NCBI RefSeq assembly: GCF_000421265.1
Contig: NZ_ATWN01000005.1
Coordinates: 248,001-312,000 of the forward strand
DNA: 64,000 bases
Direction of reading: 5' to 3'
Origin: Thalassospira lucentensis MCCC 1A00383 = DSM 14000
Lineage (GTDB): Bacteria > Pseudomonadota > Alphaproteobacteria > Rhodospirillales > Thalassospiraceae
Shown: one piece after another, positions 1-7,929 of the stretch
Position numbering within the stretch: the stretch's first letter is position 1
Layout of the letters: the number at the start of each line of letters is the position of its first letter
Notes under the pieces: model-generated
Seen by the model: only the letters and a program-made list of their open reading frames with translations
What the model was told of the DNA's origin: nothing
Databases searched by the model: none
Made by a program: the position numbers and the translations under genes

Positions 1-12
1 CTTCGCATCTAA
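1..12 (+). CDS. 3' end of an upstream gene, probably the choline-binding protein gene choX (partial)
   Basis: The window opens with three sense codons (Leu-Arg-Ile) and a TAA stop. The next genes are choW and choV, and in alphaproteobacteria the periplasmic choline-binding protein gene choX normally precedes them. The hairpin right after the stop matches those found after every complete solute-binding-protein gene in this window. Identity is inferred from context only, because three residues say nothing about function. Confidence 0.3.
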   Translation, partial: LRI

Positions 13-40
13 CCGGCAAAGTCCGGTGTTATGATCCTGC

Positions 41-87
41 CGATACGCCCCGCACCCGATAATTCGGACCTTTGCGTGGGCGTATCG
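41..87 (+). other. Strong intergenic hairpin between the upstream gene and choW
   Basis: A perfect 10-bp inverted repeat (CGATACGCCC at 41-50, GGGCGTATCG at 78-87) continues inward with CGCA/TGCG and a terminal CCGA-TAAT-TCGG hairpin. No T-run follows, so it is not a classic Rho-independent terminator. It is more likely a 3' end stabiliser or partial attenuator that keeps choW/choV expression below that of the upstream gene. Confidence 0.6.
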
Positions 88-126
88 TGCATTTAACTGA
101 TTTTAAAAACAAACGGAAATATTCCC

Positions 127-975
127 ATGGAATGGCTCACGGAAACAAAGATTCCGCTGGGACAGTGGATTTCGTCTTTGATGGATGCGCTTAACGAACA
201 TGCCGATTTCGTTTTCTATACCATCTCGGATGTTCTTGAATTCATTATTGAAAACACCATCGATTTTCTGCTGTGGCTCCCACCGCTTTTGATTATTGCC
301 GGATTTGGCGCACTTGCTGCTGTTTTGCATAGATCCTGGAAACTGACCGCCTTTACCATTCTTTCCCTGCTTCTGATCGTCAATCTTGGTTATTGGGAAG
401 AAACCATGGAAACGCTGGCGCTTGTGATCTATGCGTCGCTGTTTTGCATGGTTATCGGGGTGCCGCTTGGCGTAGCATCCGCCCACCGCCCATGGCTATA
501 TCAAGCCATGCGTCCGATTCTTGATTTGATGCAGACGATCCCGACCTTTGTCTATCTGATCCCGACCCTGATCCTGTTTGGTCTGGGTGTTGTTCCGGGA
601 CTGATTTCAACCGTTATCTTTGCCATTGCCGCCCCGATCCGCCTGACACATCTTGGCATTTCCAGCACGCCAAAGGCACTGCTCGAAGCGGGCGAAAGCT
701 TTGGCTGCACACCGCGCCAGTTGCTGTTTAAGGTCGAACTGCCATCCGCCATGCCATCGATCATGGCCGGTCTGACCCAGTGCATCATGTTGTCACTTTC
801 GATGGTGGTGATTGCCGCCCTTGTCGGGGCAGATGGCCTTGGCAAACCGGTTGTGCGCGCCCTTAATACCGTGAACATTGCCCAAGGGTTTGAAGCCGGT
901 CTTGCGATTGTGATCCTTGCCATTGTGCTGGACCGCATCTGCCGTCGTGATAACAACGAAACATCGGGGCAGTGA
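127..975 (+). CDS. choW: Choline/glycine-betaine ABC transporter permease (ChoW/ProW family)
   Basis: This is a 282-residue inner-membrane permease of the ProW/OpuAB type. An amphipathic N-terminal region starting MEWLTETKIP is followed by several hydrophobic segments (about residues 55-75, 85-115, 140-175 and 215-275). The inner-membrane coupling loop 'EAGESFGCTPRQLLFKVELP' contains the EAA motif that docks on the ATPase. Length and N-terminus fit ChoW of choline importers better than the longer ProW. It would form a homodimer with two ChoV subunits and take substrate from a periplasmic binding protein. The stop overlaps the start region of choV, so the two are translationally coupled. The substrate (choline rather than betaine or proline) is inferred from family resemblance. 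Confidence 0.88.
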   Translation: MEWLTETKIPLGQWISSLMDALNEHADFVFYTISDVLEFIIENTIDFLLWLPPLLIIAGFGALAAVLHRSWKLTAFTILSLLLIVNLGYWEETMETLALVIYASLFCMVIGVPLGVASAHRPWLYQAMRPILDLMQTIPTFVYLIPTLILFGLGVVPGLISTVIFAIAAPIRLTHLGISSTPKALLEAGESFGCTPRQLLFKVELPSAMPSIMAGLTQCIMLSLSMVVIAALVGADGLGKPVVRALNTVNIAQGFEAGLAIVILAIVLDRICRRDNNETSGQ

Positions 976-977
976 TC

Positions 978-2174
978 ATGAGCAATGCTGTTGAATTTGA
1001 TAATATCGACGTGATCTTTGGCAACCGTCAGGCAGAATCGCTAAAACTGCTCGACGAAGGCAAAACACGCGCAGAAATAGCCAAGGTGACAAACAACGTC
1101 CTTGGCGTTGCCGATGTCAGCTTCAATGTCCCACAAGGCGAGATTTGCGTTCTGATGGGCCTGTCAGGGTCTGGTAAATCATCGCTTTTGCGCTGTGTGA
1201 ACGGGTTGAACAAAGTTTCACGCGGGTCGCTACGGGTATATGATGGCGACTGGTCGGTCGACGTCACAAAGTGCGATGGCCCGACATTGCGCAAATTGCG
1301 CCGTGAGTGTGTCGCCATGGTGTTTCAGCAATTTGGCCTTCTGCCATGGCGGACCGTTGCTGAGAATGTCGGCTTCGGGCTTGAGCTCCGTGGCCTTGCC
1401 CCAAAGGAACGCCGCGACATCGTCGATGAAAAGCTGGCCCTTGTCGGCCTAGATCAGTGGGCGGATAAATATGCCCATGAACTGTCGGGCGGTATGCAAC
1501 AGCGTGTTGGGCTTGCCCGCGCGTTTGCCACCGATGCCCCGATCCTTTTGATGGATGAGCCGTTTTCGGCACTTGATCCGCTGATCCGTAACCGGCTTCA
1601 GGACGAGCTTCTTGATCTTCAGGAAAAGCTGAACAAAACCATCCTGTTTGTCAGCCATGACCTTGATGAAGCCATGAAACTTGGCAATTCCATTGCGATC
1701 ATGGAAGGCGGCTATGTCGTTCAGCATGGCACGCCCGAAGACATCGCGCTTCGTCCGGCCAATGGTTATGTTGCCGACTTTGTTGCACATATGAACCCGG
1801 TCAATATCCTGCGCGGTCGCGCAATCATGCATCGCGTGACCAAGGATCAACGCGACGCAACCGGTGACATCACAATTGACGATGAAGATCTTCGCATCAC
1901 GCTTGATGATGGGGTGGTTCAGGCCGCCAGAACGACTGAAAGCGGGCAGCTTAAGCTGATCACATATGATGGCACCCTGCCCGTCGATCTTGATGCCACC
2001 GATAACTCGGTGATCTTTGTCGCACCTGATGATGTGCTTCTTAAAGTCCTGATTGAAATGCGGTCGATCACCCAGAACCCGGTCATCCTGACCCGCGAGG
2101 GCAAGATATCAGGCACCTTGGGCCGCCGGGAATTCTTTGACAGCCTGACGCAGACGGCATCTGCACCGGACTGA
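978..2174 (+). CDS. choV: Choline/glycine-betaine ABC transporter ATP-binding protein (ChoV)
   Basis: This ATPase of the proline/betaine (ProV/OpuAA) class powers uptake through ChoW. It shows Walker A (GLSGSGKSS), the signature [14 protein letters not shown], Walker B ([13 protein letters not shown]) and the switch His in VSHDLDEA. An N-terminal extension ([13 protein letters not shown]) and a degenerate C-terminal CBS-like region after residue 270 are typical of this subfamily. I chose the ATG at 978 (MSNAVEFDN) because it gives the usual ChoV N-terminus and has GGGGC just upstream. A GTG at 972, overlapping the choW stop, is an alternative. A strong terminator follows the gene. Confidence 0.9.
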   Translation: MSNAVEFDNIDVIFGNRQAESLKLLDEGKTRAEIAKVTNNVLGVADVSFNVPQGEICVLMGLSGSGKSSLLRCVNGLNKVSRGSLRVYDGDWSVDVTKCDGPTLRKLRRECVAMVFQQFGLLPWRTVAENVGFGLELRGLAPKERRDIVDEKLALVGLDQWADKYAHELSGGMQQRVGLARAFATDAPILLMDEPFSALDPLIRNRLQDELLDLQEKLNKTILFVSHDLDEAMKLGNSIAIMEGGYVVQHGTPEDIALRPANGYVADFVAHMNPVNILRGRAIMHRVTKDQRDATGDITIDDEDLRITLDDGVVQAARTTESGQLKLITYDGTLPVDLDATDNSVIFVAPDDVLLKVLIEMRSITQNPVILTREGKISGTLGRREFFDSLTQTASAPD

Positions 2175-2191
2175 TTTCAAATCATCACATT

Positions 2192-2225
2192 AAAAATGGC
2201 GGCTCAATCATGGGCCGCCATTTTT
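2192..2225. terminator. Bidirectional Rho-independent terminator between choV and moaD
   Basis: A perfect 12-bp stem (AAAAATGGCGGC at 2192-2203, GCCGCCATTTTT at 2214-2225) with a 10-nt loop has an A-run on one side and a T-run on the other. It can therefore end transcripts from both convergent sides. Confidence 0.9.
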
Positions 2226-2247
2226 GTATGAGGAATTCAAATGCGGC

Positions 2248-2499
2248 CTATCCGCCCGTTACCGGCGGGAATAAGGCAATTTCCGATGCCTTGGTCACAT
2301 CGGTTTGCGGTGTGGCATATTCCTGATCAACCGCAACTCGAATGATGGCAGGTTCGGCCAGTGCATCGGCGAAATTCGCCCCGCGTCCGGGCAACCATTC
2401 CAAAAGATCGGCAACGGTTTTCACATCTTCGGGCAGCTCAACGGCTTCTTCGGCCATGCCGATACGGTCTTTGACCCACGAGAAATAGACCAGCTTCAT
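2248..2499 (-). CDS. moaD: Molybdopterin synthase small subunit (MoaD-like sulfur carrier)
   Basis: An 83-residue ubiquitin-fold protein ending in the diagnostic Gly-Gly (FPPVTGG). In MoaD this C-terminus is adenylated by MoeB, thiocarboxylated, and gives sulfur to precursor Z in the MoaD/MoaE synthase. The start at 2499 (MKLVYFSWVKDRIG) gives the standard MoaD length of about 82 residues and has AGGA nine bases upstream. A longer frame to 2562 adds an unrelated N-terminus. No moaE or other molybdenum-cofactor gene lies nearby. The gene sits 78 bases downstream of a LysR regulator on the same strand. A sulfur-carrier role in another pathway cannot be excluded. Confidence 0.82.
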   Translation of the reverse strand: MKLVYFSWVKDRIGMAEEAVELPEDVKTVADLLEWLPGRGANFADALAEPAIIRVAVDQEYATPQTDVTKASEIALFPPVTGG

Positions 2500-2577
2500 A
2501 TTCAATCCTGATGGTTGGCATTCAATGATAGACATGCTTACGCAATCAGTGTCATCGCGCAAGTCCCGATACCGTGA

Positions 2578-3522
2578 TTACGGATACACAAAATATCCGT
2601 CAGGCGCGTTTTCCAACCGTGCCGTTAGATTGTCGATGAAGAACCGTTCAGCACGGCTTTGCGACATGCGCGGGTTGGTGACAAGGTAAATGTCAATTGC
2701 GGGCGGCGCGTCATAGGGCGGCAACCGCCAAAGCTGCCCCCGTTCCGTGGCATTCTGCACAACGTGGATCGGAAGCGGCCCAATGCCAAGCCCGGCATTG
2801 ATCAAGCGCCGGACTTCTTCGAGATGCGGACTGACCGCGACAACCTTGCCTTTCATCCCTTCCTGCGCGCGCAATACGGCGACGGGTGCCAGCGCATCGG
2901 AAAGCTGATCGGTGGAAAAAGATACGAACGCCTCGCTTTTTAAATCGGCGAGTTTGAGGTCCTTTCGGCCAAACAAGTGATGCGTTGGCCCACAGAAAAA
3001 CCCAAAATGTTCACGGTAAAGTCGGCGATATTCCAATCGAGGATGCTGTTCGCGAACCAGACAGATGCCAAAGCTGGCCTGCTGGGACAGGACCTGATCA
3101 ATCACATGGCCCGATGTTGCGACATTGATCTCATAGGTCACCTCCGGATGGGACCGGTTAAACTCGAACAACGCATCATCAAGTGGCGGAAACACCACAT
3201 GACTGGCCAACCAAAGATGCAAATGCCCGGTCAATTGATTGCCGCTGTCTGACATCACATCAGACAGTCGCCCGATAGCGCCGCATATTTCCCGGCACTC
3301 ATGATAGAGTGCCAATCCTTGTTCGGTGACCTCAAACCGGCCGCGTTCCCGGTCAATCAGTCGCGCACCAATCTGGTCTTCAAGCCGCTTTAACGCGTTG
3401 CTGACACTGGGTTGGCGCAACAACAGCCGATTGGCCGCCCCGGTGATCGAACGTTCTTCGACAATCACGGTGAAGGTATGCAAAAGGTTCCAGTCAAACT
3501 GGCGGCGCAGCAGTTCATTCAT
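2578..3522 (-). CDS. LysR-family transcriptional regulator
   Basis: A 314-residue LysR-type regulator. The N-terminal winged helix-turn-helix lies at about residues 12-70 (ITGAANRLLLRQPSVSNALKRLEDQ). A linker helix and a periplasmic-binding-protein-like effector domain follow (about 95-300). The start has a strong purine-rich GGGGGGAAA box upstream. The gene is divergent from the polyamine-type ABC operon starting at 3687, with a perfect T-N11-A palindrome between them. It is therefore the likely regulator of that operon and of itself. The effector cannot be read from the sequence, though an amine or beta-amino acid of the operon is the natural guess. Confidence 0.9.
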   Translation of the reverse strand: MNELLRRQFDWNLLHTFTVIVEERSITGAANRLLLRQPSVSNALKRLEDQIGARLIDRERGRFEVTEQGLALYHECREICGAIGRLSDVMSDSGNQLTGHLHLWLASHVVFPPLDDALFEFNRSHPEVTYEINVATSGHVIDQVLSQQASFGICLVREQHPRLEYRRLYREHFGFFCGPTHHLFGRKDLKLADLKSEAFVSFSTDQLSDALAPVAVLRAQEGMKGKVVAVSPHLEEVRRLINAGLGIGPLPIHVVQNATERGQLWRLPPYDAPPAIDIYLVTNPRMSQSRAERFFIDNLTARLENAPDGYFVYP

Positions 3523-3547
3523 ACCCGTTTCCCCCCATTCCCTTGCG

Positions 3548-3570
3548 TCCCATAGCCATTAGCTATGGGA
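3548..3570. promoter_or_regulatory. Candidate LysR operator
   Basis: A perfect inverted repeat, TCCCATAGC-CATTA-GCTATGGGA, with 9-bp arms and a 5-base centre. It contains the classic LysR T-N11-A pattern (ATAGC-N5-GCTAT). It lies between the divergent LysR gene (start 3522) and the ABC operon (start 3687), where an autoregulatory recognition site is expected. Confidence 0.65.
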
Positions 3571-3686
3571 TCTATTCTACTTATCTATTTGCGCTATATG
3601 CAAGTCTGGGGTGGAATAGCTTCACCATTTAATCACGGCCAAATAAATTCGCACGGCACAGCCGGAGCATATAACGGGAGGCATAA

Positions 3687-4559
3687 ATGGCCGCAGATAT
3701 CGCCGGGGAGCGCAGAGCCCCGTGGGTGCTGTTATCACCATCGCTGGCAACTGTCGGGTTGTTACTCATCATCCCGATGCTGTTTATCGTCGTGTATTCG
3801 TTCTGGTTGCGCACCGCGACCGGGGCGGATCAGGTTGGCTTTTATCTTGATAACTGGATCGAAGTGCTGGGCGACCGGTTTTACCGCGATATCCTGTTTC
3901 AGACCTTTGCCATCGCCTTTTACACCACGGTAATTTGTGCGTTTATTGGCTATATCCCGGCCTATTTCGTTGCCAATACTCCGATGAAATCCAAGGCATT
4001 TTTGCTTTTGATGCTGATGCTGCCATTCTGGATCAGCTACATCATCCGCACCATGTCGTGGATCAATATTCTGGGCACATCGGGCGCGCTCAACACGCTG
4101 TTTCTGTCGATTGGCATCATCGATGAGCCGATCCAGATGCTTTATAATCAGACGACCGTTGTATTGGGTCTGGTGCATTATCTGCTGCCGTTCATGATCC
4201 TCAATGTCTATGTCAGCCTTGATGGCATTGATAAAAACCTGACCGAAGCTGCCCAAAGTCTTGGCTGCACGGGATGGCAGGCATTTCGCGAAGTCACTCT
4301 GCCGCTATCCATGCCAGGCTTGGCCGCCGGATCGCTTTTGTGCTTTGTGCTGGCGGCGGGCACCTATATCACCCCGATTGTTCTGGGCGGACCGCGCGAT
4401 GCGATGTTTGCCAATCTGGTGTTTGAGGCCATCGTTACCCAGCTCAACTGGCCGCTTGGATCGGCACTTTCACTCGTCCTGCTGGCCCTTCTGGGTGTGC
4501 TGGTCGTCATCTACACCCGTTATCTTGGCGTCGATCAAATCGCCAAGAGTTTCAAGTAA
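3687..4559 (+). CDS. ABC transporter permease, spermidine/putrescine (PotB/PotH) type
   Basis: A 290-residue inner-membrane permease with about six hydrophobic segments and the binding-protein-dependent transport signature 'EAAQSLGCTGWQAFREVTLP' in its cytoplasmic loop (about residues 190-210). This is the PotB/PotH class, which pairs with a PotC/PotI partner. The start has GGGAGG six bases upstream. It is the first gene of a ten-gene forward operon (3687-14252), with 11 bases to the second permease. Polyamine-type importers also carry other cationic amines and amino acids, so the substrate should be read together with the downstream catabolic genes. Confidence 0.88.
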   Translation: MAADIAGERRAPWVLLSPSLATVGLLLIIPMLFIVVYSFWLRTATGADQVGFYLDNWIEVLGDRFYRDILFQTFAIAFYTTVICAFIGYIPAYFVANTPMKSKAFLLLMLMLPFWISYIIRTMSWINILGTSGALNTLFLSIGIIDEPIQMLYNQTTVVLGLVHYLLPFMILNVYVSLDGIDKNLTEAAQSLGCTGWQAFREVTLPLSMPGLAAGSLLCFVLAAGTYITPIVLGGPRDAMFANLVFEAIVTQLNWPLGSALSLVLLALLGVLVVIYTRYLGVDQIAKSFK

Positions 4560-4570
4560 GGGGCAAGAAG

Positions 4571-5407
4571 ATGAAAATCATGTCTGGTTGGTCCCTGATC
4601 CGCATTGCCACGATCCTTGTCTATCTGTTCTTGTTTGCGCCGGTCGCGGTTGTGATCCTGCTGGCGTTTAACGCCAATCAGTTTGGCGGCTTTCCGATTG
4701 AAGGATTCTCCTTGCGCTGGTTTGATGCGCTTTGGAACAATGACGCCATTGTGCGGGCGTTTAAAACATCTCTCTTGCTGGGGCTTTTGACCAGTGCGGT
4801 TTCGACCACATTGGGCACCCTCGCCGCCCTTGCCATGGTCAGATACGATTTTCCGGGAAAACGGACCATTTCGACCCTGTTGGTTGCCCCGATCCTGATC
4901 CCGGAAGTCGTTCTGGCCGTGGCATTGCTGTTGTTCTTGCAGTTCTTGTCCATGCCCAAAAGCTTTGGGTTGCTTTTGATGGGGCATGTGGTCTTTACCC
5001 TGCCCTTCGTCGTTCTGGTGGTTCAGGCCCGGCTTGTCTCCATCCGCCGCGACGTAGAAGAAGCCGCCATGAGCCTTGGCGCCACACCGATCCAGACATT
5101 CTTTGAGATCACCCTGCCCTTGATGTTGCCTGCGGTGATGGCCGGAATGCTGTTTTCATTCACGATTTCCTTTGATGACATCACCGGCACGCTGTTCTGG
5201 AAACCGGGCGGCGTTGAAACCGTTCCGACCCAGATTTTCGCCATGCTGCGCAATTCCATCAGCCCGGAAATCAATGCGCTGGGCGCTGTGATGGTGATCT
5301 TTACCATTGCGCTGCCACTGGTGGCGGCATCGGTATCACGCGTTCTTTCAATGCGCAAAATACGCGCTAGCAATCGTGCAAGTAACCGCTCTGAACAAAC
5401 TGCCTAA
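4571..5407 (+). CDS. ABC transporter permease, spermidine/putrescine (PotC/PotI) type
   Basis: A 278-residue partner permease with six predicted membrane spans and the EAA loop 'EAAMSLGATPIQTFFEITLP' at about residues 165-185. It forms the heterodimeric channel with the product of the preceding gene. The start at 4571 is preceded by AAGGGG and lies 11 bases after the previous stop. A second ATG at 4580 is possible. The C-terminus is Ser/Asn-rich and polar (RASNRASNRSEQT) and faces the cytoplasm. The short gap to the binding-protein gene suggests one transcript. Confidence 0.87.
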   Translation: MKIMSGWSLIRIATILVYLFLFAPVAVVILLAFNANQFGGFPIEGFSLRWFDALWNNDAIVRAFKTSLLLGLLTSAVSTTLGTLAALAMVRYDFPGKRTISTLLVAPILIPEVVLAVALLLFLQFLSMPKSFGLLLMGHVVFTLPFVVLVVQARLVSIRRDVEEAAMSLGATPIQTFFEITLPLMLPAVMAGMLFSFTISFDDITGTLFWKPGGVETVPTQIFAMLRNSISPEINALGAVMVIFTIALPLVAASVSRVLSMRKIRASNRASNRSEQTA

Positions 5408-5519
5408 TACGGACCTTGAATATCGCGGGAAACCGCCAAAACCAACAACAAGACCAATACAATAACAACGACCAAGAACATAACCGATTAACGGATAAAT
5501 CCTTATCAGGAGGCCTTAA

Positions 5520-6674
5520 ATGGACGATACCAAACGTTACGAACGCCTGCTTAATCGCTATCGCGATGGTGATATCAGCCGCCGTACTTTTCTAACCGCT
5601 CTTGGTGCAGCCGGTGTTGTTGCCGGTGTGACCGGTGGCCCGATGGGCCTGCTGGCCAGAAACGCCCACGCAGCCACCCCTGAACAGGTCCGCTTTGACG
5701 GCTGGGGCGGTGTTGTGTCCGAGGCGTTTGAGAAATATGCCTTCGCGCCCTATACCGAAAAAACCGGCATCGACGTTGTCTCGGGCACCTTTGGCGGTGC
5801 GGATGAATATATCGCACGTGTCAAAGCCGGTCAGCCGGGTGAGTTTAACCTCGCCCATCTTTCCGGTGTGTTTGACTATGCCCGTTATCATGGTCTGGAA
5901 CTGACGTCGGAACTGAACGAAGACAACATTCCGAACCTGAAAAACGTCATCCCCAGCCTGATTGAGCCGTTGCGCAAAATCACAGGCGGCACCCTGTCGG
6001 CTGTACCATATGACTATGGCACCACCGGCATTGCCTATAACCGCAAATACATCAGCGATGAAGAAGCCAAGGCCAAAGGTGCGAAACTGATGGTCGATGA
6101 AGCCTACAAAGGTAAAATCGGCGGCTGGGGCGAATGGAAAACTCGTATCTGGTACGGCGCACTTCAGTCCGATCAGGATCCGAACAACATCAAGGACATT
6201 GATGCCGTTTGGGACATGATCCGTTCGCATCGTGATCTGGCCCTGAAATATTGGAGTTCAGGGGCGGAATTGATGAGCCTTCTGGCCGAAGAAGAAATCT
6301 ATGTCACCGAAGGCTGGTCTGGCCGCATCAAGGCACTTCAGGATCAGGGCCATGACATCGGCTATCATGATCCGGCCGGTGGTCTGGGGTGGCAGGAATG
6401 TATCTTCGTTCTGCGCGGAAGCCCAATGGCTGCCTGTGAAGAGCTTTTGAACTTCATGCTTGAACCCGAAGTCGCGATTGCGGTTGCCGAAGGTCAAAGC
6501 TATCCGCCTGCCCTTGATCCGAACAAAGTCGAACTTGGCAAGATCATCCCGACCTTGCCAGCATTTGATCCGTCCGGAACGCTTTCGTCACTCAGTTTCT
6601 TTGATCCGGCGTATTGGAACGAAAACGAAGCTGACTGGTCGAAAACCTTCTCCCGTGTGCAGCGCGGCTACTAA
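5520..6674 (+). CDS. Periplasmic solute-binding protein, PotD/PotF-like, Tat-exported
   Basis: A 384-residue extracellular binding protein of the polyamine/iron class. The N-terminus carries a twin-arginine signal (SRRTFLTALGAAG, about residues 20-32) and a likely cleavage site after AHA (about residue 51). Export is therefore of the folded protein by Tat, unlike E. coli PotD/PotF, which use Sec. The mature part shows features of the family such as 'VPYDYGTTGIAYNRKYI'. A strong ribosome site (AGGAGG) precedes the start. A perfect 10-bp hairpin follows the gene before the ATPase gene, probably to raise the level of this subunit. Confidence 0.87.
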   Translation: MDDTKRYERLLNRYRDGDISRRTFLTALGAAGVVAGVTGGPMGLLARNAHAATPEQVRFDGWGGVVSEAFEKYAFAPYTEKTGIDVVSGTFGGADEYIARVKAGQPGEFNLAHLSGVFDYARYHGLELTSELNEDNIPNLKNVIPSLIEPLRKITGGTLSAVPYDYGTTGIAYNRKYISDEEAKAKGAKLMVDEAYKGKIGGWGEWKTRIWYGALQSDQDPNNIKDIDAVWDMIRSHRDLALKYWSSGAELMSLLAEEEIYVTEGWSGRIKALQDQGHDIGYHDPAGGLGWQECIFVLRGSPMAACEELLNFMLEPEVAIAVAEGQSYPPALDPNKVELGKIIPTLPAFDPSGTLSSLSFFDPAYWNENEADWSKTFSRVQRGY

Positions 6675-6696
6675 GCCGTTCCTGCTTACGTGAACC

Positions 6697-6731
6697 GGTG
6701 TCCTGGTCATTGCACAACCGGCCAGGACACC
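6697..6731 (+). other. Hairpin after the binding-protein gene
   Basis: A perfect 10-bp stem (GGTGTCCTGG at 6697-6706, CCAGGACACC at 6722-6731) lies 22 bases after the stop codon, with CTTTTTC some 12 bases further on. It may act as a 3' stabiliser or leaky terminator separating abundant binding-protein mRNA from the rest of the operon. Confidence 0.7.
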
Positions 6732-6780
6732 TTCGCCGCCTTTTTCAAGGTGCGGCTTATTTCTGACAGGGTATTTAACA

Positions 6781-7878
6781 ATGGCAGACACCGAAAACGC
6801 CGTTGAACTGCAAAATGTCGTCAAACGCTACGGCGAATTTACTGCCGTCAAACGCATTGACTTGACCGTACCAGACAACAGTTTCGTCACGTTTCTGGGG
6901 CCGTCGGGCTGTGGCAAAACCACGACATTGCGCATGATTGCCGGTTTGACCGACATCACAGAGGGCGATTTGCTGATCCGGGGTAAGCGGGTCAACAGCC
7001 TGCCGATCCACAAGCGCAATCTGGGCCTTGTGTTTCAGAACTATGCCCTGTTTCCGCATAAATCGATTTTCGACAATATTGCCTTTGGCCTGAAATACCG
7101 CAAAACCAGCAAGTCTGACATCCGCGATAAGGTCAATCGTGCACTTGATTTGGTGCAATTGCCCAATGTTGCCGAACGCTATCCCAATCAGCTTTCTGGC
7201 GGCCAGCAACAGCGTATCGCGCTTGCACGTGCCATCGTGATTGAACCCGATGTTTTGCTGCTAGATGAGCCGCTATCGGCCCTTGATGCCAACCTCCGCG
7301 AAGAAATGCGCGTTGAGCTCAAACGCATTCAGCGCGAACTGGGTATTGCCACGGTATTCGTCACCCATGACCAGTCCGAGGCATTGGCGATGTCTGACAA
7401 ACTGGTTGTGATGAACAATGGCTTTGTCGAACAAGAAGGCGCACCGCAAGACGTCTATAACAATCCAGCGTCGGCCTTTGTTGCCGACTTCCTTGGCCAT
7501 TCAAACATCATTGCCGGCGCCCTTGGCGGTCCCGATGCGGCCTTTACCAATGTAAACTTGCAATCGGGCGAAACGCTTTTGACCACCGATGAGCAAACGG
7601 CCAAGGCCAATGGCTCCAAAGACGTCCGTGCGGTCATTCGGGCGGAAAAAATTGGCCTGTCCGAACAGGACGGATCGGGTGATGGCGTTATTTCCATTCC
7701 CGGCAAGATCAAGACTGTCGATTATCTCGGTCAACAGGCCCGATATTTTGTCGAAGCCAATGGCCGCGACTGGCAGGTCATAAATCCGATAGATGCCCGC
7801 CCCCATCAGGAAGGTGCCGATATCTTTATGCATATCGCTGCCCGTAATTGTGTGTTGTTGCCCGGTCACCAGGATTGA
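6781..7878 (+). CDS. ABC transporter ATP-binding protein, spermidine/putrescine (PotA/PotG) type
   Basis: A 365-residue ATPase that energises the polyamine-type importer. Walker A is GPSGCGKTTT, the Q-loop is in VFQNYALFPH, the signature is LSGGQQQRIALARA, Walker B is VLLLDEPLSALD and the switch His is in VTHDQSEAL. A C-terminal TOBE-like regulatory domain follows residue 240. With two permeases and a binding protein upstream, the importer is complete. No clear ribosome site is needed to choose the start, since the N-terminus aligns with the family. Confidence 0.9.
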   Translation: MADTENAVELQNVVKRYGEFTAVKRIDLTVPDNSFVTFLGPSGCGKTTTLRMIAGLTDITEGDLLIRGKRVNSLPIHKRNLGLVFQNYALFPHKSIFDNIAFGLKYRKTSKSDIRDKVNRALDLVQLPNVAERYPNQLSGGQQQRIALARAIVIEPDVLLLDEPLSALDANLREEMRVELKRIQRELGIATVFVTHDQSEALAMSDKLVVMNNGFVEQEGAPQDVYNNPASAFVADFLGHSNIIAGALGGPDAAFTNVNLQSGETLLTTDEQTAKANGSKDVRAVIRAEKIGLSEQDGSGDGVISIPGKIKTVDYLGQQARYFVEANGRDWQVINPIDARPHQEGADIFMHIAARNCVLLPGHQD

Positions 7879-7929
7879 TTTCACCAAGATTGATTTGCCA
7901 ATCTGACCGGATCAGGAGAGCCACCAAAA

